Shown: piece after piece, positions 32,797-42,538 of the stretch
How the letters are laid out: each line of letters opens with the position of its first letter
Numbering within the stretch: position 1 is the first letter of the stretch
Assembly (NCBI RefSeq): GCF_900105165.1
Contig: NZ_LT629740.1
Location: 2,356,001 to 2,420,000, forward strand
Reading direction: 5' to 3'
Length of the DNA: 64,000 nucleotides
Source: Mucilaginibacter mallensis
GTDB lineage: Bacteria; Bacteroidota; Bacteroidia; Sphingobacteriales; Sphingobacteriaceae
Notes under the pieces: model-generated
Seen by the model: only the letters and a program-made list of their open reading frames with translations
The model's database searches: none
Told to the model about the DNA's origin: nothing
Position numbers and translations under genes: made by a program

Positions 32797-34653
32797 TTAC
32801 TCTATACTCTTCCCCTTCATTGCTGTACTTATTGCCACATCCATTAAACGTTCAGCAAATGGGCGTGTAAATTCGTTAAGCTCATCAATGGCTTTGTGTA
32901 TCAAATCCTTGTTGCCGCTGGTTAAGGCTTCTTTAAGGGTTTGGATGAATTTATTGGTTTCACTTAGTTCGCTTATTGATAAGAAGCTATTATTCTTCTG
33001 GATGAAGCGCTCAACGGTATAAACCATTTGTTCGCCTTCGGTACGGGCTTCTATCAGCATACGTTGGGCAACATCTTCTTTAGCGTGGGTGATACTATCC
33101 AAAAGCATTTGTTCAACCTGGTCATCAGTAATGCCGTAGGTTGGTTTTACTTCAACCTGTTGTTTTACGCCCGAGCGTAGTTCAATAGCCTGTATGGTTA
33201 ATATTCCATCGGCATTCAATAAAAAGTTAATATCAACCTTAGGAAAACCCGCCGGCATTGATGGTATGCCCTTCAAGTCGAACTCTGCCAGTTTACGGTT
33301 CTCGCTGATCAGGTCGCGTTCGCCCTGGTAAACAGCAATTTTCATGTTTATCTGTCCGTCGATAGAGGTAGTATATTGTCTGCCCGCCTTGGTAGGTACT
33401 TTTGAGTTACGGGGGATGATCACATCCATTAAGCCGCCCATAGTTTCAATACCTAAGGATAACGGAGTAACATCCAGCAATAAAATATCGCTGCGGTTAC
33501 CGGCTAAAATATCTGCTTGTATTGCAGCGCCGAGGGCAACCACTTCATCAGGGTTTACCTCATCATGCACCGGGCGACCGAAAAACTCAGCCACCATCTT
33601 TTTAACCAATGCTGTACGTGTTGATCCGCCTACCATTACCACTTCATCAATCTTATCAATGGTTAAGCTTGCATCTTTTAATGCATTACGGCAGGCCGTG
33701 ATGGTTTGTTCAACCTTAGGCAATATCAGCTGCTCAAAAGTCGCCTTATCAAGTGTACACCAGATCTCACCAATCTTTTCATTAAACAGGTTCTGATGTG
33801 CGAATGATTTTTTGGCTTCTTCTGCCTTTAAACGTAATTGCTGGGCCAGTTCATGGTTTTCAACCAGTTCGGCTTTGTTTAGTTGATTTTTATCGATCCA
33901 GTAATCAACAATCGCGCTGTCAAAATCATCGCCACCTAAAAAAGTATCACCATTGGTAGCCAAAACTTCGAAGATGCCGTTTTGTATTTGCAGGATAGAT
34001 ACATCAAATGTACCTCCGCCCAAATCATATACAGCTATAGTTTTAGTTTCTTCAGGATTTAAGCCGATGCCGTATGCCAGGCTAGCTGCTGTAGGTTCGT
34101 TTACAATGCGTAAAACATCCAGTCCGGCCAGTTTACCTGCATCGCGGGTTGCCTGGCGTTGTGAATCGTTAAAGTAAGCGGGTACGGTAATTACAGCACG
34201 GTTAACAGGCGTTTTTAGTGCATGTTCAGCACGGGCTTTTAGTTCTTTCAGTATCAGGCCGGATAGTTCTATCGGCGTATAAAATTTGTCACCAACCTTT
34301 ATCTTCACCAGACTTTCGCTGTCGTCGTCGATAACTTTATAGCTGAAAAAGCTTTTGTAGTTCTCGATATCTTTATAGGAGCGCCCCAGTAAACGCTTTA
34401 CAGAGAATATAGTATTACTTGGATCAGTTGTTAAATATTCCCTGGCCTCGTTACCAACAGTGATATCACCGGTGTTAGAAAAGTGCACAACAGAAGGCAC
34501 TAACACGCCCTTGCCAGCATCATTTATTACCTGCGGGTTTTTATCAGGGTTGATGAATGCCACCAGTGAATTGGTGGTACCCAAATCAATGCCGACAATA
34601 ATTTCTTCCTTTTGTATTGAACCTGTTGCCAGGTTGATAGACACTTTAGCCAT
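32797..34653 (-). CDS. hscA: Hsp70-family chaperone HscA (Fe-S cluster assembly)
   Basis: A DnaK-type ATPase of 618 residues. The nucleotide-binding domain has [12 protein letters not shown] (about 21-32), [33 protein letters not shown] and VMVGGSTR; the substrate-binding domain begins near residue 390 ([17 protein letters not shown]). The short N-terminal extension before GIDLG ([17 protein letters not shown]) is typical of HscA, which helps transfer Fe-S clusters from IscU. No hscB or isc genes are adjacent, so DnaK-like general function cannot be excluded. Confidence 0.88.
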   Translation of the reverse strand: MAKVSINLATGSIQKEEIIVGIDLGTTNSLVAFINPDKNPQVINDAGKGVLVPSVVHFSNTGDITVGNEAREYLTTDPSNTIFSVKRLLGRSYKDIENYKSFFSYKVIDDDSESLVKIKVGDKFYTPIELSGLILKELKARAEHALKTPVNRAVITVPAYFNDSQRQATRDAGKLAGLDVLRIVNEPTAASLAYGIGLNPEETKTIAVYDLGGGTFDVSILQIQNGIFEVLATNGDTFLGGDDFDSAIVDYWIDKNQLNKAELVENHELAQQLRLKAEEAKKSFAHQNLFNEKIGEIWCTLDKATFEQLILPKVEQTITACRNALKDASLTIDKIDEVVMVGGSTRTALVKKMVAEFFGRPVHDEVNPDEVVALGAAIQADILAGNRSDILLLDVTPLSLGIETMGGLMDVIIPRNSKVPTKAGRQYTTSIDGQINMKIAVYQGERDLISENRKLAEFDLKGIPSMPAGFPKVDINFLLNADGILTIQAIELRSGVKQQVEVKPTYGITDDQVEQMLLDSITHAKEDVAQRMLIEARTEGEQMVYTVERFIQKNNSFLSISELSETNKFIQTLKEALTSGNKDLIHKAIDELNEFTRPFAERLMDVAISTAMKGKSIE

Positions 34654-34673
34654 GGTACTATATTAACAAGCGG

Positions 34674-34681
34674 CAAATGTA
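34674..34681 (-). promoter_or_regulatory. -7 promoter element of hscA
   Basis: TACATTTG on the minus strand, a TAnnTTTG match, about 20 nt before the hscA ATG. Confidence 0.45.
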
Positions 34682-34755
34682 GCTAGTTTTAGCTGATGAT
34701 GTGTCATTTGGATTTATAATTTCGGATGTTCGATTTCGGATTTGTTTCTACAACC

Positions 34756-34834
34756 TATCATGCTGAGGAACGAAGCATCTATTTTATCCGCCTGATGAAC
34801 GCGGAAAGGTTCTTCGCTATCGCTCAGAATGACA
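34756..34834. repeat. TGTCATT-family hairpin repeat (diverged left arm)
   Basis: The left arm reads TATCATGCTGAGGAACGAAG and the right arm CTTCGCTATCGCTCAGAATGACA; the ends are inverted but the left one has diverged. Just before it (34712-34745) is a one-armed TTTCGGAT word tract like that between cysD and cysN. Confidence 0.65.
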
Positions 34835-34907
34835 AGGGGGCTTTGTAACAAAACAATTATATCCTTAATCTTTTATTTCTCTAAATTCTGATTACTTTCA
34901 CATCTCT

Positions 34908-37763
34908 ATGAAGCAATCCGTAATACCCCCTTTTTTACGCTGTTCATTTTTGCTATTGCTCCTCGTGGGCACAGCTACTATTACCAAAGCACAGGAGTTT
35001 GGTGGCAACCCGCCATCCATCAAATGGGATCAGGTAAATACACCTGCCGCAAAAGTTATATTTCCCTTCGGGTTAGATTCAGCCGGTTTACGGGTGGCCA
35101 ATATTGTTGAGCAGATGAACAAAGTCATACAGCCAACCATCGGGTTTAAACAAAAGCAGGTAAGCATTTTACTGCAAAACCAAACCACTATAGCCAATGC
35201 CTACGTGCAGCTGGCGCCTTTCCGAAGTGAATTTTATTTAACACCAGATCAAAATAGCTTTGCTATTGGTAGTTTGCCCTGGCCCGAGCAATTGGCTATA
35301 CATGAGTTCAGGCATGTACAGCAGTACAATAATTTTAATGTAGGTGTGTCAAAGGTGCTACATGTCATTTTTGGCGAAGGCGGGCAGGCGGTAGGTAATG
35401 AGTTGTCTATCCCCAACTGGTTTTTTGAGGGCGATGCCGTTTTTAATGAAACCCATGTAAGTGACCAGGGCAGGGGCAGGATCCCCTATTTTTTTGATGG
35501 ATATCGTGCCTTATGGGCCGATGGCAGGGATTACAGCTATATGAAACTGCGCAACGGTTCGTACCTTGATTATACACCCGATTGGTACCCGCTGGGCTAT
35601 ATGCTGGTAAGTTACGGTCGTGAAAAATACGGGGATTACTTTTGGAAAAATGTAACACATGATGCTGCGGCTTACAAAGGCGGTCTTTATCCTTTTGAGC
35701 GGGCAATTAAAAAGTATGCCGGAGTAGATTTTGTGCAATTCAGGAATGATGGATTGAATTATTACAAACAACAGTTTATAACCCAAACGCCTCAGCAATT
35801 TGCCGGTAACAAGTATAAAAAGAACCAGCACTTTATCGCCGATCAGGAATATCCTGTGTATGTAAATGACAGTACTATCATCTACATGAAAAGTACTTAT
35901 AACCATATCCCGGTTTTTGTGGTAAAAACAGGAGCTAAGGAGCGAAAGATAAGTGTGCGGGATTTTTCACTGGATAGTTATTTCGATTATCATGATGGCA
36001 AAATAGCCTATGCCTCATACCGGCAGGACCTGCGATGGAATTACCGCGATTATAGCGATATAATAGTGGTAGATGTTAAAACCGGGAAAGAGCACAGGAT
36101 AACGGTTAGATCTAAATACTTTTCGCCATCATTTAGCGCGGATGGTAAGCGTATTATAGCCGTTAAGGTAGGGCCATCAGGCAAAAGCGATCTGCATTTA
36201 TTGGATATGAATGATGGTAAATTAATTACGGCCATCCCCAATAAAGATGGCCTGTTTTTTACTTATCCAAAGTTTTACGATAATGATAGATTGATCTCCG
36301 CCGTAAGAAATAACAAAGGCAAAATGTCGCTAGCGCTTATCAGCATAAAAACAGGTGATGTTAAGTATTTACTGCCATTTACTTACCAACCAATAGCGTT
36401 CCCTTTAGTACATAGGGATACTGTTTACTTTAGCGCAGTATCAGGTATAAATGATAAGTTATTCGCCTTGTCGGTAAACGATCATAAACTTTATGAGCTT
36501 ACGAATGATTCGTTGAAAAGCTCTATTGGTAATTACCAGCCTACCATATCAGCCAATAAAATGGCCTGGGTGAGTTTTACCGCATTTGGTTATAAAATGC
36601 ATGAGGCTGATAAGAGTGTCATTCAATGGAATAGCCTTCCAGACGTAAGTCTGCCCGGTGGTATGCCTGATTTTGCGATCTCAGCCTTAAAACGGGATTC
36701 ATCAACTGATCTGTTAGCCAATGTGGTTGATAGTTCATTAAAGGTTACTAAGTATCACAAATCGTATCACCTGTTTAATTTTCATAGTCTTATACCTGAT
36801 ATCAGTGATCCTAATTATACCTTCTCACTTTCCGGGGAAAACGTGCTGAATACCTTTCAATCCGCTTTGTCATTTACTTATAACCGTAACGAGGGTTATA
36901 AAGAGTTTGGGTTTGATGGCATATACGGTGCGCTATTCCCTTACATAGATGGCGGTGCGGATTATACCATTGACAGGCGTGCTTATTATCGTGGTGAAAA
37001 TGTGTACTGGAATGAAACTACTATACATGGCGGTCTGGAACTACCCCTGAACCTGAGTAGTGGCAAGCTATCAACTTCATTAGCTATAGGTAGTGATCTG
37101 TATTATAGCAGTACTAACTTTCAACAGCCGTTTCAGCATGATTTTAATGATATCTCCTATACTTATCTGAATAATTACATTGTATTTAACAATAGCATTC
37201 AACAGGCTAAGCAGAATATTTATCCCCGGTTTGGACAAAGCATCACCCTGAATTATAAAAATGCCATTAGTGGTATAAGTGCAACACAGTTTTTGGCTAA
37301 TGGTACTTTTTATTTTCCGGGATTGTTTGTTAACCATAACCTGATCATCAATGTGGCCCATCAGCAAAAGGGAAATGATAACAATGTGATCGATTTCTCA
37401 AATGATTTTCCGTTTTCAAGGGGCTATACAGCCGAAAATCTGTACGATATGAATAAGGCAAGCGCCAGCTATGATTTCCCGATCGCTTATCCTGACTGGG
37501 GAGTGGCTAATACCATTTATTTTTTGCGCTTGCGCGGGAACCTGTTTTATGATTATACTCATGCCACTGATTTTTATACCGATGGGAGCAAATTTAAAGG
37601 CACTTTCCGGTCGACAGGTCTTGAATTGTTTTTTGATACCCAATGGTTCAACCAGGAGTCGATCTCGTTTGGTATAAGGTACAGCAGATTACTTGATCCC
37701 GATATTTTTGGTGGAACAGGACGGAACAGGATAGAGATTGTATTGCCGGTGAGCTTCTTTTAG
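34908..37763 (+). CDS. Outer-membrane protein with metallopeptidase-like, propeller and barrel regions
   Basis: A 951-residue exported protein (signal to about residue 28, TKAQ). HEFRHVQQYN (about 132-141) is an HExxH-type zinc motif with the candidate third ligand in WFFEGDAVFNET (about 172-183), so the first 300 residues look like a gluzincin peptidase. Residues of about 310-600 carry WD40/TolB-like propeller blades (ARQDLRWNYRDYSDIIVVDV region). The last 300 are barrel strands ending with a C-terminal Phe (IEIVLPVSFF). I infer a surface or periplasmic peptidase anchored in the outer membrane. The exact family name is not known to me. Confidence 0.7.
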   Translation: MKQSVIPPFLRCSFLLLLLVGTATITKAQEFGGNPPSIKWDQVNTPAAKVIFPFGLDSAGLRVANIVEQMNKVIQPTIGFKQKQVSILLQNQTTIANAYVQLAPFRSEFYLTPDQNSFAIGSLPWPEQLAIHEFRHVQQYNNFNVGVSKVLHVIFGEGGQAVGNELSIPNWFFEGDAVFNETHVSDQGRGRIPYFFDGYRALWADGRDYSYMKLRNGSYLDYTPDWYPLGYMLVSYGREKYGDYFWKNVTHDAAAYKGGLYPFERAIKKYAGVDFVQFRNDGLNYYKQQFITQTPQQFAGNKYKKNQHFIADQEYPVYVNDSTIIYMKSTYNHIPVFVVKTGAKERKISVRDFSLDSYFDYHDGKIAYASYRQDLRWNYRDYSDIIVVDVKTGKEHRITVRSKYFSPSFSADGKRIIAVKVGPSGKSDLHLLDMNDGKLITAIPNKDGLFFTYPKFYDNDRLISAVRNNKGKMSLALISIKTGDVKYLLPFTYQPIAFPLVHRDTVYFSAVSGINDKLFALSVNDHKLYELTNDSLKSSIGNYQPTISANKMAWVSFTAFGYKMHEADKSVIQWNSLPDVSLPGGMPDFAISALKRDSSTDLLANVVDSSLKVTKYHKSYHLFNFHSLIPDISDPNYTFSLSGENVLNTFQSALSFTYNRNEGYKEFGFDGIYGALFPYIDGGADYTIDRRAYYRGENVYWNETTIHGGLELPLNLSSGKLSTSLAIGSDLYYSSTNFQQPFQHDFNDISYTYLNNYIVFNNSIQQAKQNIYPRFGQSITLNYKNAISGISATQFLANGTFYFPGLFVNHNLIINVAHQQKGNDNNVIDFSNDFPFSRGYTAENLYDMNKASASYDFPIAYPDWGVANTIYFLRLRGNLFYDYTHATDFYTDGSKFKGTFRSTGLELFFDTQWFNQESISFGIRYSRLLDPDIFGGTGRNRIEIVLPVSFF

Positions 37764-37770
37764 GTGAGTA

Positions 37771-37945
37771 GAAATTGTTGGTGAGGACACCAACAACGGG
37801 TCTTATGCTTTTAAAAAGCAGAGGCTGTGCGATTCCTTCCTTGGGGAAGGGGGAGGAAGGGGTTTTATTCCAATAGCTTTGCATACGATAAAATCCCTCC
37901 CTGCCACATCGCAGTCTTACGCACCCCTCCCATGGGAGGGAATTG
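37771..37945. repeat. Composite inverted repeats between convergent genes
   Basis: First a 9-bp perfect hairpin TTGTTGGTG / CACCAACAA (37775-37796), then a larger C/G-rich inverted block (AGGGGTTTTAT with ATAAAATCCCT, and GGGAAGGGGGAGG facing CCCTCCC pieces) to about 37940. No ORF. Probably dispersed repeats that also end transcription from both sides. Confidence 0.55.
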
Positions 37946-37952
37946 TTAAATA

Positions 37953-38696
37953 TTATACATTCACCGCTCTCAAAATCGCTTTTACTTTCCCGGCGTGAGT
38001 TACATCCAGGCTATACTCATCACCAATTTCCTGCCCCATAAGGATATGATCGTTCTTATACTCCATTTGGCTTTGCAGGCGGGTACGGGCGGATGAGTGG
38101 ATCTCATTTACGCCGGTGAAATGCACCAGGTCGGCGGCATTGTTTTCGTTGATGCCACTGCCCGGCATAATAATGATGCGGCCGGCAGCCTTCTCAACCA
38201 GGTGATTAATTATGTTTGAGCCCTCCATTGCGGTAGTTTTACCACCAGAGGTGAGTATGCGCTCAAAACCCAGTTCAATAATATCTTCAAGGGCCTGGTA
38301 CATGTCGGCACACATATCAAATGCCCGGTGAAAGGTTACCCCAAGTCCCCATTGTTTTGCCAGGCGTACAAGCTCGCCGTTACGTTTTTTATCGATGGTG
38401 CCATCGGCATTTAGTATGCCAATTACAATACCGTCGCAACCAGCCTCAATGCAATACCTTACATCGGCCATCATGATCTCAAAATCAAGATCGTTATATA
38501 AAAAATCACCTGGCCGTGGCCTGATAAGTACGTATAATTTAATATGAAGCAGCTTACGGGCCATTAATATCTGGCCAAAGGATGGGGTAGTACCACCTTC
38601 TTTTAAATTTTCACACAATTCTACCCTTATAGCGCCACCATTTTGCGCAGCAACAGCTGAAGTAACGGAGTTGGCGCAAACTTCGAGTGAAATCAT
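37953..38696 (-). CDS. cutC: CutC family protein (copper homeostasis)
   Basis: A 247-residue TIM-barrel protein. The N terminus LEVCANSVTSAVAAQNGGA with RVELCENLKEGGTTPS, the central LIRPRPGDFLYND, GCDGIVIG and the late GRIIIMPGSGIN are all CutC hallmarks. CutC has been linked to copper tolerance in E. coli and Enterococcus, though its molecular activity is unsettled. Cytoplasmic. Neighbours share its strand but not its theme. Confidence 0.93.
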   Translation of the reverse strand: MISLEVCANSVTSAVAAQNGGAIRVELCENLKEGGTTPSFGQILMARKLLHIKLYVLIRPRPGDFLYNDLDFEIMMADVRYCIEAGCDGIVIGILNADGTIDKKRNGELVRLAKQWGLGVTFHRAFDMCADMYQALEDIIELGFERILTSGGKTTAMEGSNIINHLVEKAAGRIIIMPGSGINENNAADLVHFTGVNEIHSSARTRLQSQMEYKNDHILMGQEIGDEYSLDVTHAGKVKAILRAVNV

Positions 38697-38787
38697 GTTT
38701 AAATTTTAGAGGCTTTAAAGTGCTAAGTGTAATTTTAACAGTAAATATAAGATATAGCTTAAATTATTCGTGCAGGTCGACACTTAT

Positions 38788-39795
38788 TTAATAAAAACTC
38801 TTTCCTTTTATTAGCAAATCTTGTGTTTGGCTGTTGCATACTGCATATTCAAAACCAGGCTGTATGGCATAGGCGCCATGTTCACCTTTTTTATTAATAG
38901 CCAGAAAACCAACCTGTATCTGTTTAGCGGTATCGGGTTTCTTTTTGATGATGCGGTTAACGGCTTCCCTGCATGCATCCTCGGGGTGATAACCCTGACG
39001 CATCAGCTCAACCACTAAAAAGCTGCCTACGTTACGTATCACTTCTTCGCCTACGCCGGTTGAGGTGGCGCCACCAACTTCGTTATCAACAAATAGTCCC
39101 GCACCAATTATTGGGCTGTCGCCAACACGGCCGTGTAATTTAAAGGCCATGCCGCTGGTCGTACAAGCACCTGAGATATTTCCCTTAGCATCAAGTGCCA
39201 GCATACCAATGGTATCATGGTTATACTGGTTGCCGGGTGCGTGTTGTTTATCTTCAATATTCAATACCGGGGCATATTTGGCCGTTTTAAGCCATTCCTT
39301 CCATGCTTTTTCTGATTCCGGGGTTAATAGTTTTTCTCTTTTAAATCCTTGCTCTACAGCAAACTGGGTAGCGCCATCGCCCACCAGCATAATATGTGGC
39401 GTTTTCTCCATTACCAAACGTGCTACGGAAATAGGGTGGGCTATGTCTTCCATAGCTGCGACAGAGCCGCAGTTGCCAAATTCATCCATTATACAGGCAT
39501 CAAGGGTAACATGCCCGTCGCGGTCGGGGTAACCGGCACGACCAACGGTATGGTTATTCATGTCGGCTTCAGGAATCCTTACACCGGCCTCAACAGCATC
39601 CAATGCACGGCCGCCTTTTTCAAGCGTTTTCCATGCTTCTTTGTTAGCATCAACCCCAAAATTCCATGTGGAGATCACAATGGGAAACCCTGAAGGCTCA
39701 ATACTATTAATTGTTCTGGCGAAAGCCGAGCGTGAAAATGCTGTAATTGATGCGGTTGCAGCAGATACTTTAATGAATTTGCGACGGTTATACAT
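38788..39795 (-). CDS. N4-(beta-N-acetylglucosaminyl)-L-asparaginase (glycosylasparaginase)
   Basis: An Ntn-hydrolase of 335 residues that cleaves the GlcNAc-Asn bond of glycoproteins after autoprocessing. The self-cleavage site is HDTIGMLALD (about residues 194-203), where the Thr becomes the new N-terminal nucleophile. GRVGDSPIIGAGLFVDN and ATSTGVGEE follow as substrate-binding motifs. The N-terminal MYNRRKFIKVSAATASITAFS looks like a twin-arginine-type export signal, so it acts outside the cytoplasm. Confidence 0.93.
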   Translation of the reverse strand: MYNRRKFIKVSAATASITAFSRSAFARTINSIEPSGFPIVISTWNFGVDANKEAWKTLEKGGRALDAVEAGVRIPEADMNNHTVGRAGYPDRDGHVTLDACIMDEFGNCGSVAAMEDIAHPISVARLVMEKTPHIMLVGDGATQFAVEQGFKREKLLTPESEKAWKEWLKTAKYAPVLNIEDKQHAPGNQYNHDTIGMLALDAKGNISGACTTSGMAFKLHGRVGDSPIIGAGLFVDNEVGGATSTGVGEEVIRNVGSFLVVELMRQGYHPEDACREAVNRIIKKKPDTAKQIQVGFLAINKKGEHGAYAIQPGFEYAVCNSQTQDLLIKGKSFY

Positions 39796-39858
39796 TTCGC
39801 TAATATAAATATTAGCTGTGGAGATGCCTAAACATCAGCACAAAATGTAATGGAAATA

Positions 39859-40380
39859 TTATTTTTTAGTTTTAATGAATAATCCCATAATAAGTGATAT
39901 TACCGTTCCTACAAAGAATTGCCCAACTAAAGACTCTCCAATCTGTGCTCCGGTTGAAAATTCTTTTCTTACTGCGGCTGAATCAGTGATGATCTGTTGT
40001 TGCGTTTCACCTTTGGCTATCATTACCTTTTGAGCTTCAGCAACCATATACTGCGCATAACCGGGATTAATGAATTCACAATAAATAAAGCTGAAAAGGG
40101 CTGTAATTACAGCAGTAAGTACTGCTATCAATATCCCGGTTTTTAGGGCTTGTCCGTAGGTTAAAGAATTATTCTGTTGCTTTTTGATAGCTTGCATGGC
40201 TACATAAATGCCCGTAGCCTGTATCAGGATAGTAAGTAAACCACTAATACCCCTGATATTTGCAGCCTGTATACCCCAGCCCTCGCTATTGTTAACACAG
40301 TTGACTATTGAAAAAAAAGAAATGGCAAAAATTCCCACTACTGCCCCGGTTATTATTCCGTATTTTAAAGTTGATCTCAT
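39859..40380 (-). CDS. DUF4199 membrane protein
   Basis: A 173-residue protein with four hydrophobic segments (about residues 8-27, 44-65, 82-104, 148-168). SLTYGQALKTGILIAVLTAVI is the typical DUF4199 core, a family common in Bacteroidota. No function is established. Followed by nothing on its strand until the asparaginase gene. Confidence 0.78.
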   Translation of the reverse strand: MRSTLKYGIITGAVVGIFAISFFSIVNCVNNSEGWGIQAANIRGISGLLTILIQATGIYVAMQAIKKQQNNSLTYGQALKTGILIAVLTAVITALFSFIYCEFINPGYAQYMVAEAQKVMIAKGETQQQIITDSAAVRKEFSTGAQIGESLVGQFFVGTVISLIMGLFIKTKK

Positions 40381-40440
40381 AAAAATGTTAATAGTTTACG
40401 ATGCAAAGCTGAGGGATATTAAGTTCGGAAACAAAATATT

Positions 40441-40884
40441 TCAGGTGGAAAAAGGGTGGATATTTGCGTAATCAACAGTAGCAAACCTGGTTTTATACTG
40501 GGTTATGGCCTCTTTACGGTTGTTTAAACCAAGTTTAGCATATATATTATTGATATGTGTTTTTATGGTGCTTACCTCAACATAATTTAAGGCAGCAATT
40601 TCCTTATTGCTTTTTCCCTCAATTATTAATTGCAAAATATGTTGTTCTTTATTGGTAAGGTTTAAAAATGGATCTGGCTCAACTGTGCTCTGTTTTTTAG
40701 CTGCAGTATTATATTTTGATACGGTGTATCCCGCAAGCAAAAAGAATAGCGCAACAGCACTTAAATAATAATCGAACTTAAAATACTTGTAAATAAATAA
40801 CAGGCTGGTTGCCTCGAACAAAATAATAATACCGGCGGTAACCAGGCCGATCTTTATAATAATTTTTATAGTGGATAAATTCAT
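40441..40884 (-). CDS. Membrane-anchored LuxR-type HTH protein
   Basis: 147 residues: two N-terminal membrane segments (about 8-32 and 40-57) and a C-terminal LuxR/FixJ helix-turn-helix (LTNKEQHILQLIIEGKSNKEIA, then STIKTHINNIYAKLGLNNR; about residues 76-130). It lacks a receiver domain, so activation does not follow the usual response-regulator route. It lies 2 nt after the DUF2007 gene and should be co-transcribed with it. Similar membrane-tethered regulators are seen near DUF4199-type genes in this phylum. Confidence 0.82.
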   Translation of the reverse strand: MNLSTIKIIIKIGLVTAGIIILFEATSLLFIYKYFKFDYYLSAVALFFLLAGYTVSKYNTAAKKQSTVEPDPFLNLTNKEQHILQLIIEGKSNKEIAALNYVEVSTIKTHINNIYAKLGLNNRKEAITQYKTRFATVDYANIHPFST

Positions 40885-40886
40885 TT

Positions 40887-41315
40887 TTATTCAAAATCCT
40901 GTTTACAGTTAGCGCAATGCCATTGTTTAGAGGAATAGAATGGCAAGATAGATGCAAAAAATGAATATAAGGCATTTAACCAGCTTGGTCGGGCGGTATT
41001 AGGCTCGATGCGCATAACATGGGTTGATGCGCAATACGGGCAAATAATAGCTATTTCTGTTTCCGGATCTATCTCCAGATCTTCTTCCAGCAGTATTTCA
41101 TTATCTTCATCTATTATTCTCAGGCATTCGCGAAGGTCGCGCTCAAATATCTTGAGCTTAATATCACTTATGGCGTGATTGTATACAGGGTTTAAACCCG
41201 ACATATGATCATCCTCAATAAAGCAGGGAATATCGTGCGCCTCTAATTTGGCGCGGATAATATGTGCCAGCATTGGGTCATGATAGGTTTCAAATGTTAT
41301 AATTTTATCATCCAT
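40887..41315 (-). CDS. DUF2007 protein with zinc-ribbon tail
   Basis: 142 residues. The first 75 match DUF2007 ('putative signal transducing protein'): FETYHDPMLAHIIRAKLEAHDI and a ferredoxin-like fold. The tail has two Cys pairs, CPYC (about 93-96) and CANC (about 134-137), that can bind zinc, with a hydrophobic segment between (LNALYSFFASILPFY). It is first in a two-gene unit with the LuxR-type protein. Role unknown. Confidence 0.75.
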   Translation of the reverse strand: MDDKIITFETYHDPMLAHIIRAKLEAHDIPCFIEDDHMSGLNPVYNHAISDIKLKIFERDLRECLRIIDEDNEILLEEDLEIDPETEIAIICPYCASTHVMRIEPNTARPSWLNALYSFFASILPFYSSKQWHCANCKQDFE

Positions 41316-41365
41316 AACATATTAATCTTGATCTAATATAGTTTGTTTTATTTAATTTGGCGAAC

Positions 41366-42322
41366 ATGAACCGGATCGATCGTATTTCAGCTATTTTAAT
41401 ACAACTGCAATCGCGCAGGGTAGTAAAAGCGGGCGATATTGCCGCACGTTTCAATATTAGTTTACGTACAGTCTATCGTGATGTAAAAACATTGGAGGAG
41501 GCCGGTATTCCTATTATTGGCGAAGCTGGTGTGGGATATTCCATTATGGATGGATACCGCTTGCCACCAGTCATGTTTACCAAGGAAGAAGCTACCGCTT
41601 TTTTAACTGCTGAAAAATTTGTTGAGAAGCTGACCGATGCATCAACCATAGCCAATCATAAATCGGCTATGTATAAAATAAAGGCGATACTGCGAACCAC
41701 TGAAAAGGATTTGCTTGAAGATATAGATAACAAAATAGAAGTTCTAAAAGGCTCAAATAAACCAATAAGCACCAATAACGATTATATACAAACTATTCTG
41801 AACAGCATAGCGCAAAAGCATATTATAGTTATCGATTATTTTGCTCATCACAGCCAGCAGCATACAACGCGTGAGATTGAACCTGTGGGTATAATTTTTG
41901 CTGATACCTATTGGCACCTGATCGCTTATTGCCGCTTAAGAAATGATTACCGCGATTTCAGGATCGACCGTATAAATAAGCTTTGTGTAAGCGATAAAAA
42001 GTTTACCAGTCAGCACCCAACCTTAAAAGATTATATAGCGCGAACAGCTAAGGATAAGGATTTGGAAACAATTATTATACGGGTTGAAAAGGTTGTTTAT
42101 GGGAATCTGGATTATCAAAAATATTACAGCGGCTTTGTGTCTGAAAAAAAGATGGGGAATATCACTGAGATGACTTTCCTTACTTCATCTATTGAAGGTT
42201 TTGCCCGCTGGTACATGATGTTTGGCGACCATGCCGAAATCATTAAGCCTGATAAATTAAGGGAGCGGGTTATAGCTCTTTCAGAAAGTATGCTTCAGCG
42301 GTTATCTGTAGACGTAAAATAG
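41366..42322 (+). CDS. YafY-family HTH/WYL transcriptional regulator
   Basis: About 318 residues. An N-terminal HTH_11/DeoR-like winged helix (MNRIDRISAILIQLQSRRVV, DIAARFNISLRTVYRDVKTL) is followed by a WYL domain (DTYWHLIAYCRLRNDYRDFRID; here the WYL triplet is W-H-L) and the WCX tail. WYL regulators bind nucleotides or other small ligands. I chose the ATG at 41366; an in-frame TTG lies 9 nt upstream. Divergent from DUF2007. Confidence 0.9.
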   Translation: MNRIDRISAILIQLQSRRVVKAGDIAARFNISLRTVYRDVKTLEEAGIPIIGEAGVGYSIMDGYRLPPVMFTKEEATAFLTAEKFVEKLTDASTIANHKSAMYKIKAILRTTEKDLLEDIDNKIEVLKGSNKPISTNNDYIQTILNSIAQKHIIVIDYFAHHSQQHTTREIEPVGIIFADTYWHLIAYCRLRNDYRDFRIDRINKLCVSDKKFTSQHPTLKDYIARTAKDKDLETIIIRVEKVVYGNLDYQKYYSGFVSEKKMGNITEMTFLTSSIEGFARWYMMFGDHAEIIKPDKLRERVIALSESMLQRLSVDVK

Positions 42323-42462
42323 TGATGGGTTTCAACCCCATCGCTATAGTAACCATAATTGCGCTCGTCTGTGACGAGTGCTTAAACTGGGTTAGCGTTT
42401 GTAACGCTACTGGCGATGCAATCGCCAAAACATATTAAGCACTCGTCACAGACGAGCGCAAT
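42323..42462. repeat. Multi-hairpin REP-like block
   Basis: Four nested palindromes: GATGGG/CCCATC (42325-42342), an outer perfect 27-bp inverted repeat (42358-42384 with 42436-42462, core GCGCTCGTCTGTGACGAGTG), and two inner hairpins, AGCGTTTGTAACGCT and TGGCGATGCAATCGCCA. The outer arms themselves contain the small palindrome CTCGTCTGTGACGAG. It resembles REP/BIME clusters mobilised by RAYT transposases. It also sits where a terminator for the WYL gene would be. Confidence 0.75.
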
Positions 42463-42538
42463 CAATTTTTTCTTTTTCCTGCTGACATACAGCTGTCAAT
42501 AGCTGGCCGCATATTTGTTCTATAAAATTAAAACAGAT

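Noticed and set aside
33344..33796. 150-codon plus-strand ORF opposite hscA
   Set aside because: Shadow of the Hsp70 gene; low-complexity composition and no start context.
42323..42462. CRISPR-like array
   Set aside because: Inverted, not direct, repeats; no spacers of equal length and no cas genes.
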